Source: Alphaproteobacteria bacterium PA2
Lineage (GTDB): Bacteria; Pseudomonadota; Alphaproteobacteria; Caulobacterales; Caulobacteraceae
Direction: 5' to 3'
Assembly (NCBI GenBank): GCA_002256425.1
Contig: NKIZ01000001.1
Coordinates: 186,001-250,000 of the forward strand
Length of the DNA stretch: 64,000 nt
Made by a program: the position numbers and the translations under genes. Positions 25,188 through 33,684 of this stretch are shown here, in pieces. The notes below the pieces were generated by a model. That model did no database searches and was not told the origin of the DNA. It saw only the letters and a list, made by a program, of their open reading frames with translations. Every line of letters starts with the position of its first letter. The first letter of the stretch is position 1.

Positions 25188-25961
25188 ATGACGCAGACCC
25201 TGAACCGATATGGCCGGATCTGCGCCGAGATCTATGATCTCGACAAGCCCGTGGGCTCCCTGTTTGACGGCCCCTATTATCAGGCCCGGCTGAAGGGCCT
25301 GGAGGGCCCCATACTCGAGGCCGCCGTGGGAACCGGTCGGCTGATGGTGTCCCTGCTGGACGCCGGTCTGGATGTGGGTGGCTTTGACCACTCGCAGGAC
25401 ATGCTCGACCTTTGTACGGCCAATGCTGCGGACCACGGCCATGCACCCAAACTCTTCCGGGCGCGGTTTACGGACTTCGACGCCCCAGGCCAGGCCGCCA
25501 TCATCGTGCCGGCCAGCTCCTTCACCCTGATTGACGACTTCGATGAAGCCATGGCGGTCCTGGCCCGCTTCCATGACCAGCTGGCCCCCGGCGGCCTGTT
25601 GCTGGCGGACCTGCCGCCCCTGAGCTTCCTCGACGCCCCCAGCGGCCTGAGGTCCTGGACCGCGGCCAATGGCGACCTCCTGACCCTGGACAGCAGGATG
25701 GTCCGCAAGGACGTCGTGGCCCAGAAGCGGCTCAACCATGACCGCTATGAGCGCTGGCGGGACGGCCGCCTGCTGGAAACCGAGCTTGAGCTCTTCGCCT
25801 ATCGGGTCTGGGGGGTGAAGGAGTTTGAAATGGCCCTGGCCCGGGTCGGCTTCACCGACATCGAGGTCTGCGGCAACTACCGCGTGGGCAAGCCGCCAAA
25901 GGCCGGGGACGGGATTTTCAACTTTTCTGCAAGAAGGCCCGCCTGGAGCACACCGCGATAA
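25188..25961 (+). CDS. Class I SAM-dependent methyltransferase
   Basis: A 257-residue methyltransferase with motif I GPILEAAVGTGRLMVSLLDAG (about 42-62), the acidic GFDHSQDML after beta2, and a post-core DDFDEAMAVLARFHDQLAPGGLLLADLP segment. A C-terminal beta region from ~170 may bind substrate, which is unknown. Its last codons (WSTPR) and its TAA stop fall inside a structured palindromic element at 25944-25994, so the C terminus seems to have been set by the repeat. It may be partnered by the Trm112-like protein just upstream. Confidence 0.85.
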   Translation: MTQTLNRYGRICAEIYDLDKPVGSLFDGPYYQARLKGLEGPILEAAVGTGRLMVSLLDAGLDVGGFDHSQDMLDLCTANAADHGHAPKLFRARFTDFDAPGQAAIIVPASSFTLIDDFDEAMAVLARFHDQLAPGGLLLADLPPLSFLDAPSGLRSWTAANGDLLTLDSRMVRKDVVAQKRLNHDRYERWRDGRLLETELELFAYRVWGVKEFEMALARVGFTDIEVCGNYRVGKPPKAGDGIFNFSARRPAWSTPR

Positions 25962-25994
25962 GTGGGAACCGGTTATCGCGAAAAGCGTGCTCCA
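25944..25994 (+). repeat. Structured palindromic element, copy B
   Basis: Read on the plus strand: outer arm TGGAGCAC, 2 nt, inner arm CGCGATAA, loop GTGGGAACCGG, inner arm TTATCGCG, 6 nt, outer arm GTGCTCCA. Both stems are perfect. The inner 5' arm contains the stop codon of the methyltransferase gene. The element fills the gap between two convergent genes. Confidence 0.85.
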
Positions 25995-26004
25995 AACCTT
26001 TGAA

Positions 26005-27285
26005 CTAGAGCGCCTCACCTCGCAACAGCCGGGGCAGATCGCCCACCGCGCCGCCAGCTTCATGCATGAAGAGCCGTCTGGCCGGGCCGATCCTGTTGAC
26101 CACCGCCATGCCGACCCCCCGGGCGAACCGCAGCAGGGGATTGTCGTTGGAAAACACCCGGACAAAGAGGTCGAAGGCCGCCGCCAGCATGACATTGTCG
26201 AACTGCCGCCAGGCGGAATAGCGCTGGAGCACCAGTTCTGAACCTATGTCCTCGCCGATCCGGGCAGCCTCGGTCAGGACCTGGGCCAGGGCGGCCGCAT
26301 CCTTCAGGCCAAGATTCAGGCCCTGGCCGGCAATGGGATGGACCCCGTGGGCGGCGTCGCCCAGCAGGACGGCCCGCGGCGCGGTCAACCGGTCAGCCAG
26401 CTGCAGGGACAGGGGATAGATGAAGACCTGACCCTCCACCTGGACATCCCCCAGGAATTCGCCGAACCGGCGCATGAGATGGGCGTGGAAGACTTCCGGC
26501 CGGGCGGCTTTCAGGGCCTTGGCGTGGGGGGTGGTCTCGGTCCAGACCAGGCTGGCCCGGTTTTCGGTCAGGGGCAGTATGGCGAAGGGGCCGCCGGGCA
26601 GGAAGTATTCGTGGGCCACGCCCTCATGGGGCTGTTCCAGGCGCACGGTCGCCACCACGCCCATCTGGCCATAGTCCCAGCCGGTGACGCCAATTCCAGC
26701 CGCCTCACGGATCACGGAACCGCGGCCTTCGGCGCCGACCACCAGGGGCGCCCGCAGGACGCGGCCATCCTCCAGGCGGACTTCGGCGGCGTCATCCTTC
26801 AGTTCAACCCCGGCCACCCGGGCCGGTGCAAGGACGGGTATGTCCTGACGCAGGACCTCGGCCGCCAGGGCGGCGCGGGTCCGGCGGTTTTCCAGTAGAT
26901 AGCCCAGGGGCTCGCCCTCCGACCGGTCGGCGATCTCGGCGGAATCAAAGCGCAGATAAAAGGGCGAGTGCGGGCCGACCGAGGCGCCCGGGCGACGGCC
27001 GTCTGTCACCAGGATCTGCTCGATCCTCTGGGCGTGGGGCTCGAGATCGGCCGCCAGGCCCAGGGTCCGCCATTGGCGGAAGCTGGCATAGGCGATGGCC
27101 GCCGAACGGCCGTCAAAGGTCTCTTCCAGCTGGGCGTCGAACACCACAGGATCGATCAACAGGGGCCTTAAGCCCCCATGCTTCAGGGCCAGGGCCAGGG
27201 TGGCGCCCGCCATGCCGGCGCCGGCGATGATCACATCGGCGTCGAAACTGTCGGGGGCCGGCTGGTTCTTACTCTTCCCCGCCAT
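26005..27285 (-). CDS. UbiH/UbiF/VisC/COQ6 family FAD-dependent hydroxylase
   Basis: A 426-residue flavoprotein monooxygenase: dinucleotide-binding VIIAGAGMAGATLALAL (19-35), the DGRSAAIAY block near residue 55 that is characteristic of the ubiquinone hydroxylases, VVGAEGRGS (a DG-motif variant), and VLLGDAAHGVHPIAGQGLN with the FAD-ribityl contact. It most likely hydroxylates the ring of a ubiquinone precursor. Its start overlaps the fabI end by 17 bp, so it is the last gene of the fabA-fabB-fabI operon. Confidence 0.9.
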   Translation of the reverse strand: MAGKSKNQPAPDSFDADVIIAGAGMAGATLALALKHGGLRPLLIDPVVFDAQLEETFDGRSAAIAYASFRQWRTLGLAADLEPHAQRIEQILVTDGRRPGASVGPHSPFYLRFDSAEIADRSEGEPLGYLLENRRTRAALAAEVLRQDIPVLAPARVAGVELKDDAAEVRLEDGRVLRAPLVVGAEGRGSVIREAAGIGVTGWDYGQMGVVATVRLEQPHEGVAHEYFLPGGPFAILPLTENRASLVWTETTPHAKALKAARPEVFHAHLMRRFGEFLGDVQVEGQVFIYPLSLQLADRLTAPRAVLLGDAAHGVHPIAGQGLNLGLKDAAALAQVLTEAARIGEDIGSELVLQRYSAWRQFDNVMLAAAFDLFVRVFSNDNPLLRFARGVGMAVVNRIGPARRLFMHEAGGAVGDLPRLLRGEAL

Positions 27286-28081
27286 CGGGCAACCCCATCA
27301 TATGGAATCCGGCGTCCACGTGGACGATTTCCCCGGTGGTCGAGCGACCAAGGTCGGACAGCAGCCAGAGGGCCGCGCCGGCCACGCCTTCCATGGAGGT
27401 GTCCTCCTTCAGGGCCGACAGGGCCCGGCCCTGGGCCAGCATGCCCCGGCCGCCGGAAATCCCGGCCAGGGACAGTGTCTTCATGGCGCCGGCCGAAATC
27501 GCATTGCAGCGGATTCCCTTGGGGCCCAGGTCCCGGGCGATATAGCGGGTGGCCGCTTCCAGGGCCGCCTTGGCGACGCCCATGGTGTTGTAGTTGGGAA
27601 TGGCCCGCTCCGACCCCAGATAGGTCATGGAGATCAGGGAGCCGCCGTCGGGCATGATCTTCGCCGAACGCCGGGCGCAGTCCACAAAGCTGTAGGCGGA
27701 AATGTCCATGGCCTGGAGGAAGCCCTCCCGGGTGGCGTTGTCCACGAAGGAGCCCTTGATCTGGTCGCGGGGGGCGAAGGCCAGGCAGTGGACGAAGAAG
27801 TCGATCTTGCCGAAGGCCTTTTCCACCGTGTCGAAGGCGGCGTCCATTGAGGCGTCGTCTGTGACATCCGCTGGCGCCAGGACCTTGATGCCCGCCTCTG
27901 CGGCCAGGGCCAGAACCCGGCGTTCCATGGCGGGAAGATAGAGCAGGGCCACTTCAGCGCCCTGGGCCACCAGCTGCAGGGTGATGCCCCAGGCGATGGA
28001 CTGGTGGTTGGCCACCCCGGTCACAATCCCCTTCTTGCCCTTCATCAGCTCGCCCTTGAGCATCTGATATTCGTCGGCCAT
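27269..28081 (-). CDS. fabI: Enoyl-ACP reductase [NADH]
   Basis: A 270-residue SDR-fold reductase. GIVTGVANHQSIAWGI (18-33) is the FabI cofactor loop, and the catalytic Tyr and Lys lie in YNTMGVAK, the FabI-type Y-x6-K context. ISGGRGML and FHMMGLP near the end are also typical. It performs the last reduction of each fatty-acid elongation cycle and is the usual triclosan target. AGGAGA precedes the start. It follows fabB by 38 bp. Confidence 0.95.
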   Translation of the reverse strand: MADEYQMLKGELMKGKKGIVTGVANHQSIAWGITLQLVAQGAEVALLYLPAMERRVLALAAEAGIKVLAPADVTDDASMDAAFDTVEKAFGKIDFFVHCLAFAPRDQIKGSFVDNATREGFLQAMDISAYSFVDCARRSAKIMPDGGSLISMTYLGSERAIPNYNTMGVAKAALEAATRYIARDLGPKGIRCNAISAGAMKTLSLAGISGGRGMLAQGRALSALKEDTSMEGVAGAALWLLSDLGRSTTGEIVHVDAGFHMMGLPDGGEE

Positions 28082-28119
28082 GAGGCGTCTCCTGCAGAAG
28101 TTTTACGTCGGACCCGGGA

Positions 28120-29331
28120 TCAGACCCGGGCCATCACCAGGCAGCCATTGGTGCCGCCAAAGCCGAAGCTGTTGGACATGACCGTCTCGACCTGCCGGTC
28201 CTCCCGCTTGCGCAGGATGGGCAGGCCCTCAAAGATCGGGTCGAGGTTTTCGATGTGCGCGCTCTCGGCCAGGAAGCCGTTATTGAGCATGAGCAGGCTG
28301 TAGATCGCCTCCTGCACCCCGGCGGCGCCCAGGCTGTGGCCGGTCAGGGACTTGGTGGACGAGATGAAGGGGGCGGCGTCGCCGAACACTTCCCGGACCG
28401 CGCCCATTTCCTTTTCATCCCCCACCGGCGTCGAGGTGCCGTGCGGGTTCAGATAATCGATCTTGCGGCCGCCAGCGCCGGCCCAGGCCATGCGCATGCA
28501 GCGCACAGCGCCTTCGCCGGAAGGGGCGACCATGTCATGTCCGTCAGAATTGGCGGCGTAGCCCACCACTTCACCATAGATCTTGGCCCCGCGAGCCTTG
28601 GCGCGCTCGTATTCCTCCAGCACCAGAATGCCGGCGCCGCCGGCGATGACGAAGCCGTCGCGGGCCGCGTCATAGGCGCGGCTGGCCACGGCGGGGGTGT
28701 CGTTGAAGTTGGAGCTCATGGCGCCCATGGCGTCGAACAGGACCGACAGGGACCAGTCCAGCTCCTCGGTTCCACCGGCAAAGACCACGTCCTGCTTGCC
28801 CATGGCGATCTGCTCATAGCCGACGCCGATGCAGTGGGTGGAGGTGGCGCAGGCCGAGGAGATCGAGAAGTTGAGGCCGCGGATCTTGAACCAGGTGGAC
28901 AGGGTCGCCGAGGCGCCCGAGCTCATGGCCTTGGGCACGGCGAACGGGCCGATGCGCTTGGGGCCGCGTTCTTTGGCCGTTGCCGCCGCCTCGATGATCG
29001 CCCGGGTGGACGGGCCGCCCGAACCGACGATCAGGCCGGTCATGTCGTTGGAGACCTCGTCGGGCCCCAGGCCGGAATCAGCGATGGCCTGTTCCATGGC
29101 GATATGGCCATAGCCCGTGCCCTGGGACAGGAACCGGGCCGCCCTGCGGTCGACCATGGCCTCCCAGTCGATCTGCGGCGCAGCGTGCACCTGACTGCGG
29201 AAGCCGATTTCGGCGTATTCCGGCGCCGCAATGATCCCGGACTTCGCCTCGCGCAGGGAAGCCAGGACTTCGTTGGAATTGTTGCCGATGGACGAGACAA
29301 TGCCCATCCCGGTGACGACGACGCGACGCAT
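28120..29331 (-). CDS. fabB: 3-oxoacyl-ACP synthase I
   Basis: A 403-residue ketosynthase starting [16 protein letters not shown]. The catalytic triad is visible: Cys in [13 protein letters not shown], His in [11 protein letters not shown] and His in [11 protein letters not shown]; Lys is in STKSLTG. Paired with fabA upstream, this is the FabB type required for unsaturated fatty acid synthesis. I chose ATG 29331, where homology begins; the open frame runs further upstream without coding character. Confidence 0.95.
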   Translation of the reverse strand: MRRVVVTGMGIVSSIGNNSNEVLASLREAKSGIIAAPEYAEIGFRSQVHAAPQIDWEAMVDRRAARFLSQGTGYGHIAMEQAIADSGLGPDEVSNDMTGLIVGSGGPSTRAIIEAAATAKERGPKRIGPFAVPKAMSSGASATLSTWFKIRGLNFSISSACATSTHCIGVGYEQIAMGKQDVVFAGGTEELDWSLSVLFDAMGAMSSNFNDTPAVASRAYDAARDGFVIAGGAGILVLEEYERAKARGAKIYGEVVGYAANSDGHDMVAPSGEGAVRCMRMAWAGAGGRKIDYLNPHGTSTPVGDEKEMGAVREVFGDAAPFISSTKSLTGHSLGAAGVQEAIYSLLMLNNGFLAESAHIENLDPIFEGLPILRKREDRQVETVMSNSFGFGGTNGCLVMARV

Positions 29332-29369
29332 GTTTCCTGCCCCCTGTGGCAAAGGCCGAAGGTCCCTGA

Positions 29370-29903
29370 TCAGGGCCTCTGGTAAAGTCCGACCCGCAGG
29401 TCTTGAGCCCAATAGATAGGTACGCCATCGGCTTCCAGCACGCCGTCGCCAATGCCCATTACGAGGCGGCGATTGATGACGCGCTTCATTTCGATCTTGT
29501 AGGTGACAAGCTTGATGTCCGGGGTGACTTCCCCGCCGAACTTGACCTCGCCACAGCCGAGCGCACGGCCGCGACCCTTGCCGCCGATCCAGCCCAGATA
29601 GAAGCCGACCAGCTGCCAGAGGGCGTCAAGACCCAGGCTGCCAGGCATGACGGGGTCGCCAAGGAAGTGGCAGTCGAAAAACCAGTGGCTCGGATCAATG
29701 TCGAACTCGGCGTGGATGATGCCCTTGCCATGCTCGCCGCCGACATCGTCGATCTGGATGATGCGGTCGAAGAGCAGCATGGGAGGCGCCGGAAGCTGGG
29801 CGTTGCCCGGTCCGAACATGTCGCCCCGGGCGCAGGCCAGGAGCTCTTCCTTGCTGTATTGGGCTTGAGCCTTGGGGCCCGCATATTGGTTTTCAGTGGT
29901 CAC
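29370..29903 (-). CDS. fabA: 3-hydroxydecanoyl-ACP dehydratase/isomerase
   Basis: A 177-residue hot-dog fold enzyme, close to the usual ~172. Catalytic His is in [15 protein letters not shown] and the partner Asp in [15 protein letters not shown]. It dehydrates 3-hydroxyacyl-ACP and isomerises the trans-2 to the cis-3 decenoyl form, starting unsaturated fatty acid synthesis. There is no ATG in a suitable place; GTG 29903 fits the family length, with a TTG at 29930 as an alternative. First gene of the fabA-fabB-fabI-ubiH-type operon. Confidence 0.95.
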   Translation of the reverse strand: MTTENQYAGPKAQAQYSKEELLACARGDMFGPGNAQLPAPPMLLFDRIIQIDDVGGEHGKGIIHAEFDIDPSHWFFDCHFLGDPVMPGSLGLDALWQLVGFYLGWIGGKGRGRALGCGEVKFGGEVTPDIKLVTYKIEMKRVINRRLVMGIGDGVLEADGVPIYWAQDLRVGLYQRP

Positions 29904-29955
29904 GTGGCGTTTTCTTTCGATTGGCGGCAAGGGCTATCAGAGCCGGGCGGCTTGC

Positions 29956-30534
29956 TCAATGTCCGGAATTGGATGTCAGGTCGGGCCGCAGGGCGGCGCC
30001 GCATTGGGGACTTGCGTCCAGACCCCACACCTGCGGGCTTGGAATCCAGCCGGTGACTCCATCAACCTTGATCTTGCACCAGCCTCTTTCATCACATTTG
30101 GTCAGGCCGGCTATGGCCCGGGGCCGCAGATAGGCCACGACCCGGGCGCTTTCCTTGCCGCTGCTGTGGACGGCCAGGGGGCGCATCTGGGTGCGGATCA
30201 CCGTCCGCGGCGCATCCGTCGTCCGCTTGTGAACCCAGGCCAGTCCGCCGTCCGGATCACAGATCCGGCGCCATTCCGTATTCTCGGCCACCACCTGAAC
30301 CGGCAGGCCCCTGGCGTGGTAGACCCAGAGAAGCCGGTGGTCGTCCCCGGGACCGCCCCGGGCGTTCACCGTCTGGAATTTCAGCGAGACATAGCGCGGC
30401 ACGGGAAAACCAGAGGGCGTATTCGCCTCCGGGGCCGCCCATGCAGCGGCAGAGGCGGCGCTGGCTGCCGCCAGAATTGTCATCAACCTGCGCCCATTGG
30501 CTCTGGGAGGGCGAGGCTTGCCTTGGCCGTTCAT
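29956..30534 (-). CDS. Exported protein with two bacterial SH3-like domains
   Basis: A 192-residue protein with an N-terminal Ala-rich signal sequence ending around residue 40. Two tandem SH3b-like units follow: the first with RYVSLKFQTVNARGGPG and WRRICDPDGGLAWVHK, the second with AVHSSGKESARVVAYLRP and WCKIKVDGVTGWIPSPQVWG. Such domains usually bind peptidoglycan or peptides in the periplasm. It is read in the same direction as the fab operon but lies upstream of it. Confidence 0.82.
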   Translation of the reverse strand: MNGQGKPRPPRANGRRLMTILAAASAASAAAWAAPEANTPSGFPVPRYVSLKFQTVNARGGPGDDHRLLWVYHARGLPVQVVAENTEWRRICDPDGGLAWVHKRTTDAPRTVIRTQMRPLAVHSSGKESARVVAYLRPRAIAGLTKCDERGWCKIKVDGVTGWIPSPQVWGLDASPQCGAALRPDLTSNSGH

Positions 30535-30656
30535 GCCCCCTTTGCTAGAGGTTTGGACGCAAACGCGCTAGACCCTTAAGGTCTGACGTGAAACCACGAG
30601 AGGCCGGGGCGCTCCCAGGCGCCCGTCTCTCGATTACTTTTTGAAGTCTGCCCGCC

Positions 30657-31643
30657 ATGCCCACGCGAAAGCCGCACGTCATCGTCACCCGACGGCTCCC
30701 TGATTCCGTCGAAACGCGCATGCGCGAGCTGTTCGACACCCGGCTGAACCTGGAAGACCGGCCCTTTTCCCGGCAGGAACTGATCGACGCCGTGGGCAGT
30801 TGCGACGCCCTTGTCGCCACCATCACCGACAAGATCGACGCCGAAGTCCTCGCCCATGCTGGCGAGCGCCTGAAACTGATCGCCAATTTCGGGGCCGGGG
30901 TCGATCACATTGACGTGGCCGCCGCCCATGCGAAGGGCATTCTGGTCACCAACACCCCCGGCGTCCTGACCGAAGACACCGCCGACCTGACCCTGGCCCT
31001 GATGATGGCTGTCTCCCGGCGGATCGTCGAAGGCGCCAATGTGGCCCAGGCCGGAGACTTCACCGGCTGGGCGCCAACCTGGATGATGGGCCGGCGGATT
31101 TCGGGCAAGCGGCTTGGAATCATCGGCATGGGCCGGATCGGTCAGGCGGTCGCCCGCCGGGCCCGGGCCTTCGGCATGCAGATCCACTATCACAACCGCA
31201 AGCCGGTCAGCCCCCGGATCGCCGAGGAACTGGAGGCCACCTACTGGGAGAGCCTGGACCAGATGCTGGCGCGGATGGACATCATCTCGGTCAACTGCCC
31301 GCACACGCCCGCCACCTATCACCTGCTTTCGGCCCGCCGCCTCAAACTGATGTCGCCCCACGCCGTTCTGGTGAACACCGCCCGGGGTGAAATCATCGAC
31401 GAGAGCGCCCTGGCCGACATCCTCGCAGCCGGCGGCATAGCTGGCGCGGGACTGGACGTCTTCGAGTTCGAACCGGCCATCAATCCCAAACTGCTGGACC
31501 TGCCCAACGCCGTCCTCCTGCCGCACCTGGGTTCGGCCACGGTGGAGGCCCGCACGGAAATGGGCGAGAAGGTCATCATCAACCTCAAGACCTGGATGGA
31601 CGGTCACCGACCGCCGGACCGGGTCCTGTCGTCAATGCTGTAG
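30657..31643 (+). CDS. D-isomer-specific 2-hydroxyacid dehydrogenase (glyoxylate/hydroxypyruvate reductase type)
   Basis: A 328-residue NAD(P)-dependent dehydrogenase. The NAD fold has LGIIGMGRIGQAVARRA (about 152-168); substrate and catalytic residues are FGAGVDHID, Arg in NTARGEIIDE, Glu in FEFEP and His in LLPHLGSAT. It most likely reduces glyoxylate or hydroxypyruvate. The upstream gap to the divergent SH3 gene is about 120 bp. A T-rich stretch and then a structured palindrome follow the stop codon. Confidence 0.92.
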   Translation: MPTRKPHVIVTRRLPDSVETRMRELFDTRLNLEDRPFSRQELIDAVGSCDALVATITDKIDAEVLAHAGERLKLIANFGAGVDHIDVAAAHAKGILVTNTPGVLTEDTADLTLALMMAVSRRIVEGANVAQAGDFTGWAPTWMMGRRISGKRLGIIGMGRIGQAVARRARAFGMQIHYHNRKPVSPRIAEELEATYWESLDQMLARMDIISVNCPHTPATYHLLSARRLKLMSPHAVLVNTARGEIIDESALADILAAGGIAGAGLDVFEFEPAINPKLLDLPNAVLLPHLGSATVEARTEMGEKVIINLKTWMDGHRPPDRVLSSML

Positions 31644-31656
31644 GTTTTTTGTTTTC

Positions 31657-31699
31657 GCGCATTTTGTCCGAAAACCGGTTCCCACTTTTCGGAATGCGC
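31657..31699 (-). repeat. Structured palindromic element, copy C
   Basis: Read on the minus strand: outer arm GCGCAT, inner arm TCCGAAAA, loop GTGGGAACCGG, inner arm TTTTCGGA, 4 nt, outer arm ATGCGC. All arms pair. It lies between two convergent genes, 13 bp after one stop and touching the other. Confidence 0.85.
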
Positions 31700-32436
31700 T
31701 AGCCGCCGCACACGGTGCAGCCAGGATCCGCGCCGATCCTCACCGTCCGGGTCTGGGCCGACAGGGCGTCATAGATCAGCAGTCGCCCGGTGAGGGCCTC
31801 TCCCGCACCGGTGATCACCTTGATCGCCTCCAGGGCCATCATCGAGCCGATCACCCCGGCCAGGGCGCCGATCACCCCCACGGCCGAGCAGGTCTCGGCG
31901 TCGGGCGGGATTTCAGGAACCAGGCAGCGATAGCAGGGCCTGGCGCCAAATACCCCGACCTGACCGGTCCAGCGACCAATGGCCCCCGAAACCAGGGGCA
32001 GGCCCAGCTGGACGCAGGCGCCATTGACCGCAAACCGGGTGGCGAAATCATCCGTGCCGTCCAGGACCAGGTCATGACCGCTCAGCAGGTCCACAGCGGT
32101 TTCAGCTGTCAGGGCCGCCCGGAGGCCGTTGATCTTCACATGATGGTTGAGGGCGGCCAGGCGCTCTGCAGCCGCCTCAACCTTTGGCCGCCCCAGATCG
32201 CCATCGGCATACAGCACCTGACGCTGCAGATTGCTGAGGTCGACAATGTCTGGATCAATGAGGGTCAGGGATCCCACCCCGGCGGCGGCCAGATAGAGGC
32301 TGACCGGAGCGCCAAGACCCCCTGCACCGACCACCGCGACCTTCGCCGCCTTCAGGGCCTGCTGGCCAGGGCCGCCCACCTCACGCAGGACCAGATGCCG
32401 GGCATAGCGCTCGACCTCGTCATCGCTGAAGCTCAT
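31699..32436 (-). CDS. HesA/MoeB/ThiF family adenylyltransferase
   Basis: A 245-residue E1-like enzyme: RYARHLVLREVGGPGQQALK at the N terminus, the ATP-binding VVGAGGLGAPVSLYLAAAGVG (about 35-55), DPDIVDLSNLQRQ, DGTDDFATRFAVN and a C-terminal CTVCGG. It activates the C-terminal glycine of a ubiquitin-like sulphur carrier (MoaD or ThiS) by adenylation. The Cys pairs expected for zinc binding are seen at RCLVPEIP/CYRC and the C terminus. It is followed upstream at 2-bp spacing by a DUF2244 gene on the same strand. Confidence 0.9.
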   Translation of the reverse strand: MSFSDDEVERYARHLVLREVGGPGQQALKAAKVAVVGAGGLGAPVSLYLAAAGVGSLTLIDPDIVDLSNLQRQVLYADGDLGRPKVEAAAERLAALNHHVKINGLRAALTAETAVDLLSGHDLVLDGTDDFATRFAVNGACVQLGLPLVSGAIGRWTGQVGVFGARPCYRCLVPEIPPDAETCSAVGVIGALAGVIGSMMALEAIKVITGAGEALTGRLLIYDALSAQTRTVRIGADPGCTVCGG

Positions 32437-32438
32437 GC

Positions 32439-32918
32439 CTAGACCACGTAACGGGCGCGGCGCGCCCTGTGGATGGCGCCTTCCAGGGCGTCGGCGAACT
32501 GGGCCTTTTCGGTGGGTCCCAGGGCCCGGGCCACCTGGGCCTCCTTGCCGGACAGGGCGACCCGCAGGTCCTGCAACTGGTCGTCATCGGCATAGAGATT
32601 GACCCGGGTGAAGGCGGTCGGGCTTTCCCAGACCAGCCGCACGGCCTTGGGGGTCTCATGGGTGATGCGAACGCTGCGGTCGGTCACCAGGACCCGCTCG
32701 ATCTGACGGGCCGCCGCATAGCTGGCCAGGAAAGCCACCAGGATCGCCAGAACGTCCAGGCCCAGGAAGAAGGGGACGAAATAGGCCCCCATGGCCAGGA
32801 AGACGGCGGCGCATATGCAGTTCACCACCGTCACCACGGTGATCAGTATGATGAACCCCTTTTCCGACAGGGACCTGTGCGGCCGGATTTCGGCATCCAT
32901 GAAGACGAGATCGTCCAA
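32439..32918 (-). CDS. DUF2244 membrane protein
   Basis: A 159-residue protein with two adjacent membrane helices (about 21-41 and 45-66), matching DUF2244: PHRSLSEKGF at the start, then FLASYAAARQIERVLVTD and LVWESPTAFTRVNLY. The C-terminal half is soluble and beta-rich. The family is common in alphaproteobacteria, often near the cytochrome oxidase region or nth; its function is unknown. It is divergent from nth here. Confidence 0.85.
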   Translation of the reverse strand: MDDLVFMDAEIRPHRSLSEKGFIILITVVTVVNCICAAVFLAMGAYFVPFFLGLDVLAILVAFLASYAAARQIERVLVTDRSVRITHETPKAVRLVWESPTAFTRVNLYADDDQLQDLRVALSGKEAQVARALGPTEKAQFADALEGAIHRARRARYVV

Positions 32919-33009
32919 AGCCTCAAGCCTCGCGAAAATCGGACATGGCCCTAGAACTACGCCTGACGGGGCCTTGGCGAAAGGGGGGCGATCGCGTCAT
33001 GGTCGGGGA

Positions 33010-33684
33010 ATGGCCACCTCCCCCAGATCGACGCCCGCACGACGGCTTTCCACAGCCGAGCGGGCCCGCATTGCCGAGATCTTCGCCCGGTTCGAGACCG
33101 TGTCCGAGGACCCCCGCACCGAGCTGGACTATACCAGCCCCTACACCCTGGTGACCGCGGTCGCCCTGTCGGCCCAGGCCACGGACGTGCAGGTCAACAA
33201 GGCGACCGCGAAACTGTTCGCGGCGGCCGATACGCCCCAGGCCATGCTGGCCCTGGGCGAAGAGGGCCTGATCCCCCTCATCTCCTCCATCGGCCTCTTC
33301 CGGACCAAGGCGAAGAATGTCCTGGCGGCGGCGAAGATCATTGTCGAACAGCATGGCGGCGAGGTTCCCCTGAACCGCCAGGACCTCCAGGCCCTGCCTG
33401 GTGTCGGCCGCAAGACCGCCAGCGTGGTGCTGAATGAACTGGGCATTGAGCCCGCCATAGCCGTCGACACCCATGTCTTCCGGGTCTCGCACAGGTTGGG
33501 CCTGGCCCGGGGCAAGACCCCCGATCAGGTGGAGGCCGAGCTCATGGCCATTGTCCCGGACGCCGCCAAGGTCAGGGCCCACCATTGGCTGATCCTGCAT
33601 GGACGCTATGTCTGCCTGGCCCGGCGACCGAAATGCGAAGAGTGCGTCCTGGCCGATCTCTGCCCTTCTAAGGGCAAGGCCTAG
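33010..33684 (+). CDS. nth: Endonuclease III
   Basis: A 224-residue bifunctional DNA glycosylase/AP lyase for oxidised pyrimidines. The helix-hairpin-helix is LPGVGRKTAS with catalytic Lys135, followed by Asp153 in AVDTHVFRVSHRLGL. A C-terminal [4Fe-4S] cluster is given by Cys202, Cys209, Cys212 and Cys218. I chose ATG 33010 (length matches the family) although the frame is open further upstream. Confidence 0.96.
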   Translation: MATSPRSTPARRLSTAERARIAEIFARFETVSEDPRTELDYTSPYTLVTAVALSAQATDVQVNKATAKLFAAADTPQAMLALGEEGLIPLISSIGLFRTKAKNVLAAAKIIVEQHGGEVPLNRQDLQALPGVGRKTASVVLNELGIEPAIAVDTHVFRVSHRLGLARGKTPDQVEAELMAIVPDAAKVRAHHWLILHGRYVCLARRPKCEECVLADLCPSKGKA

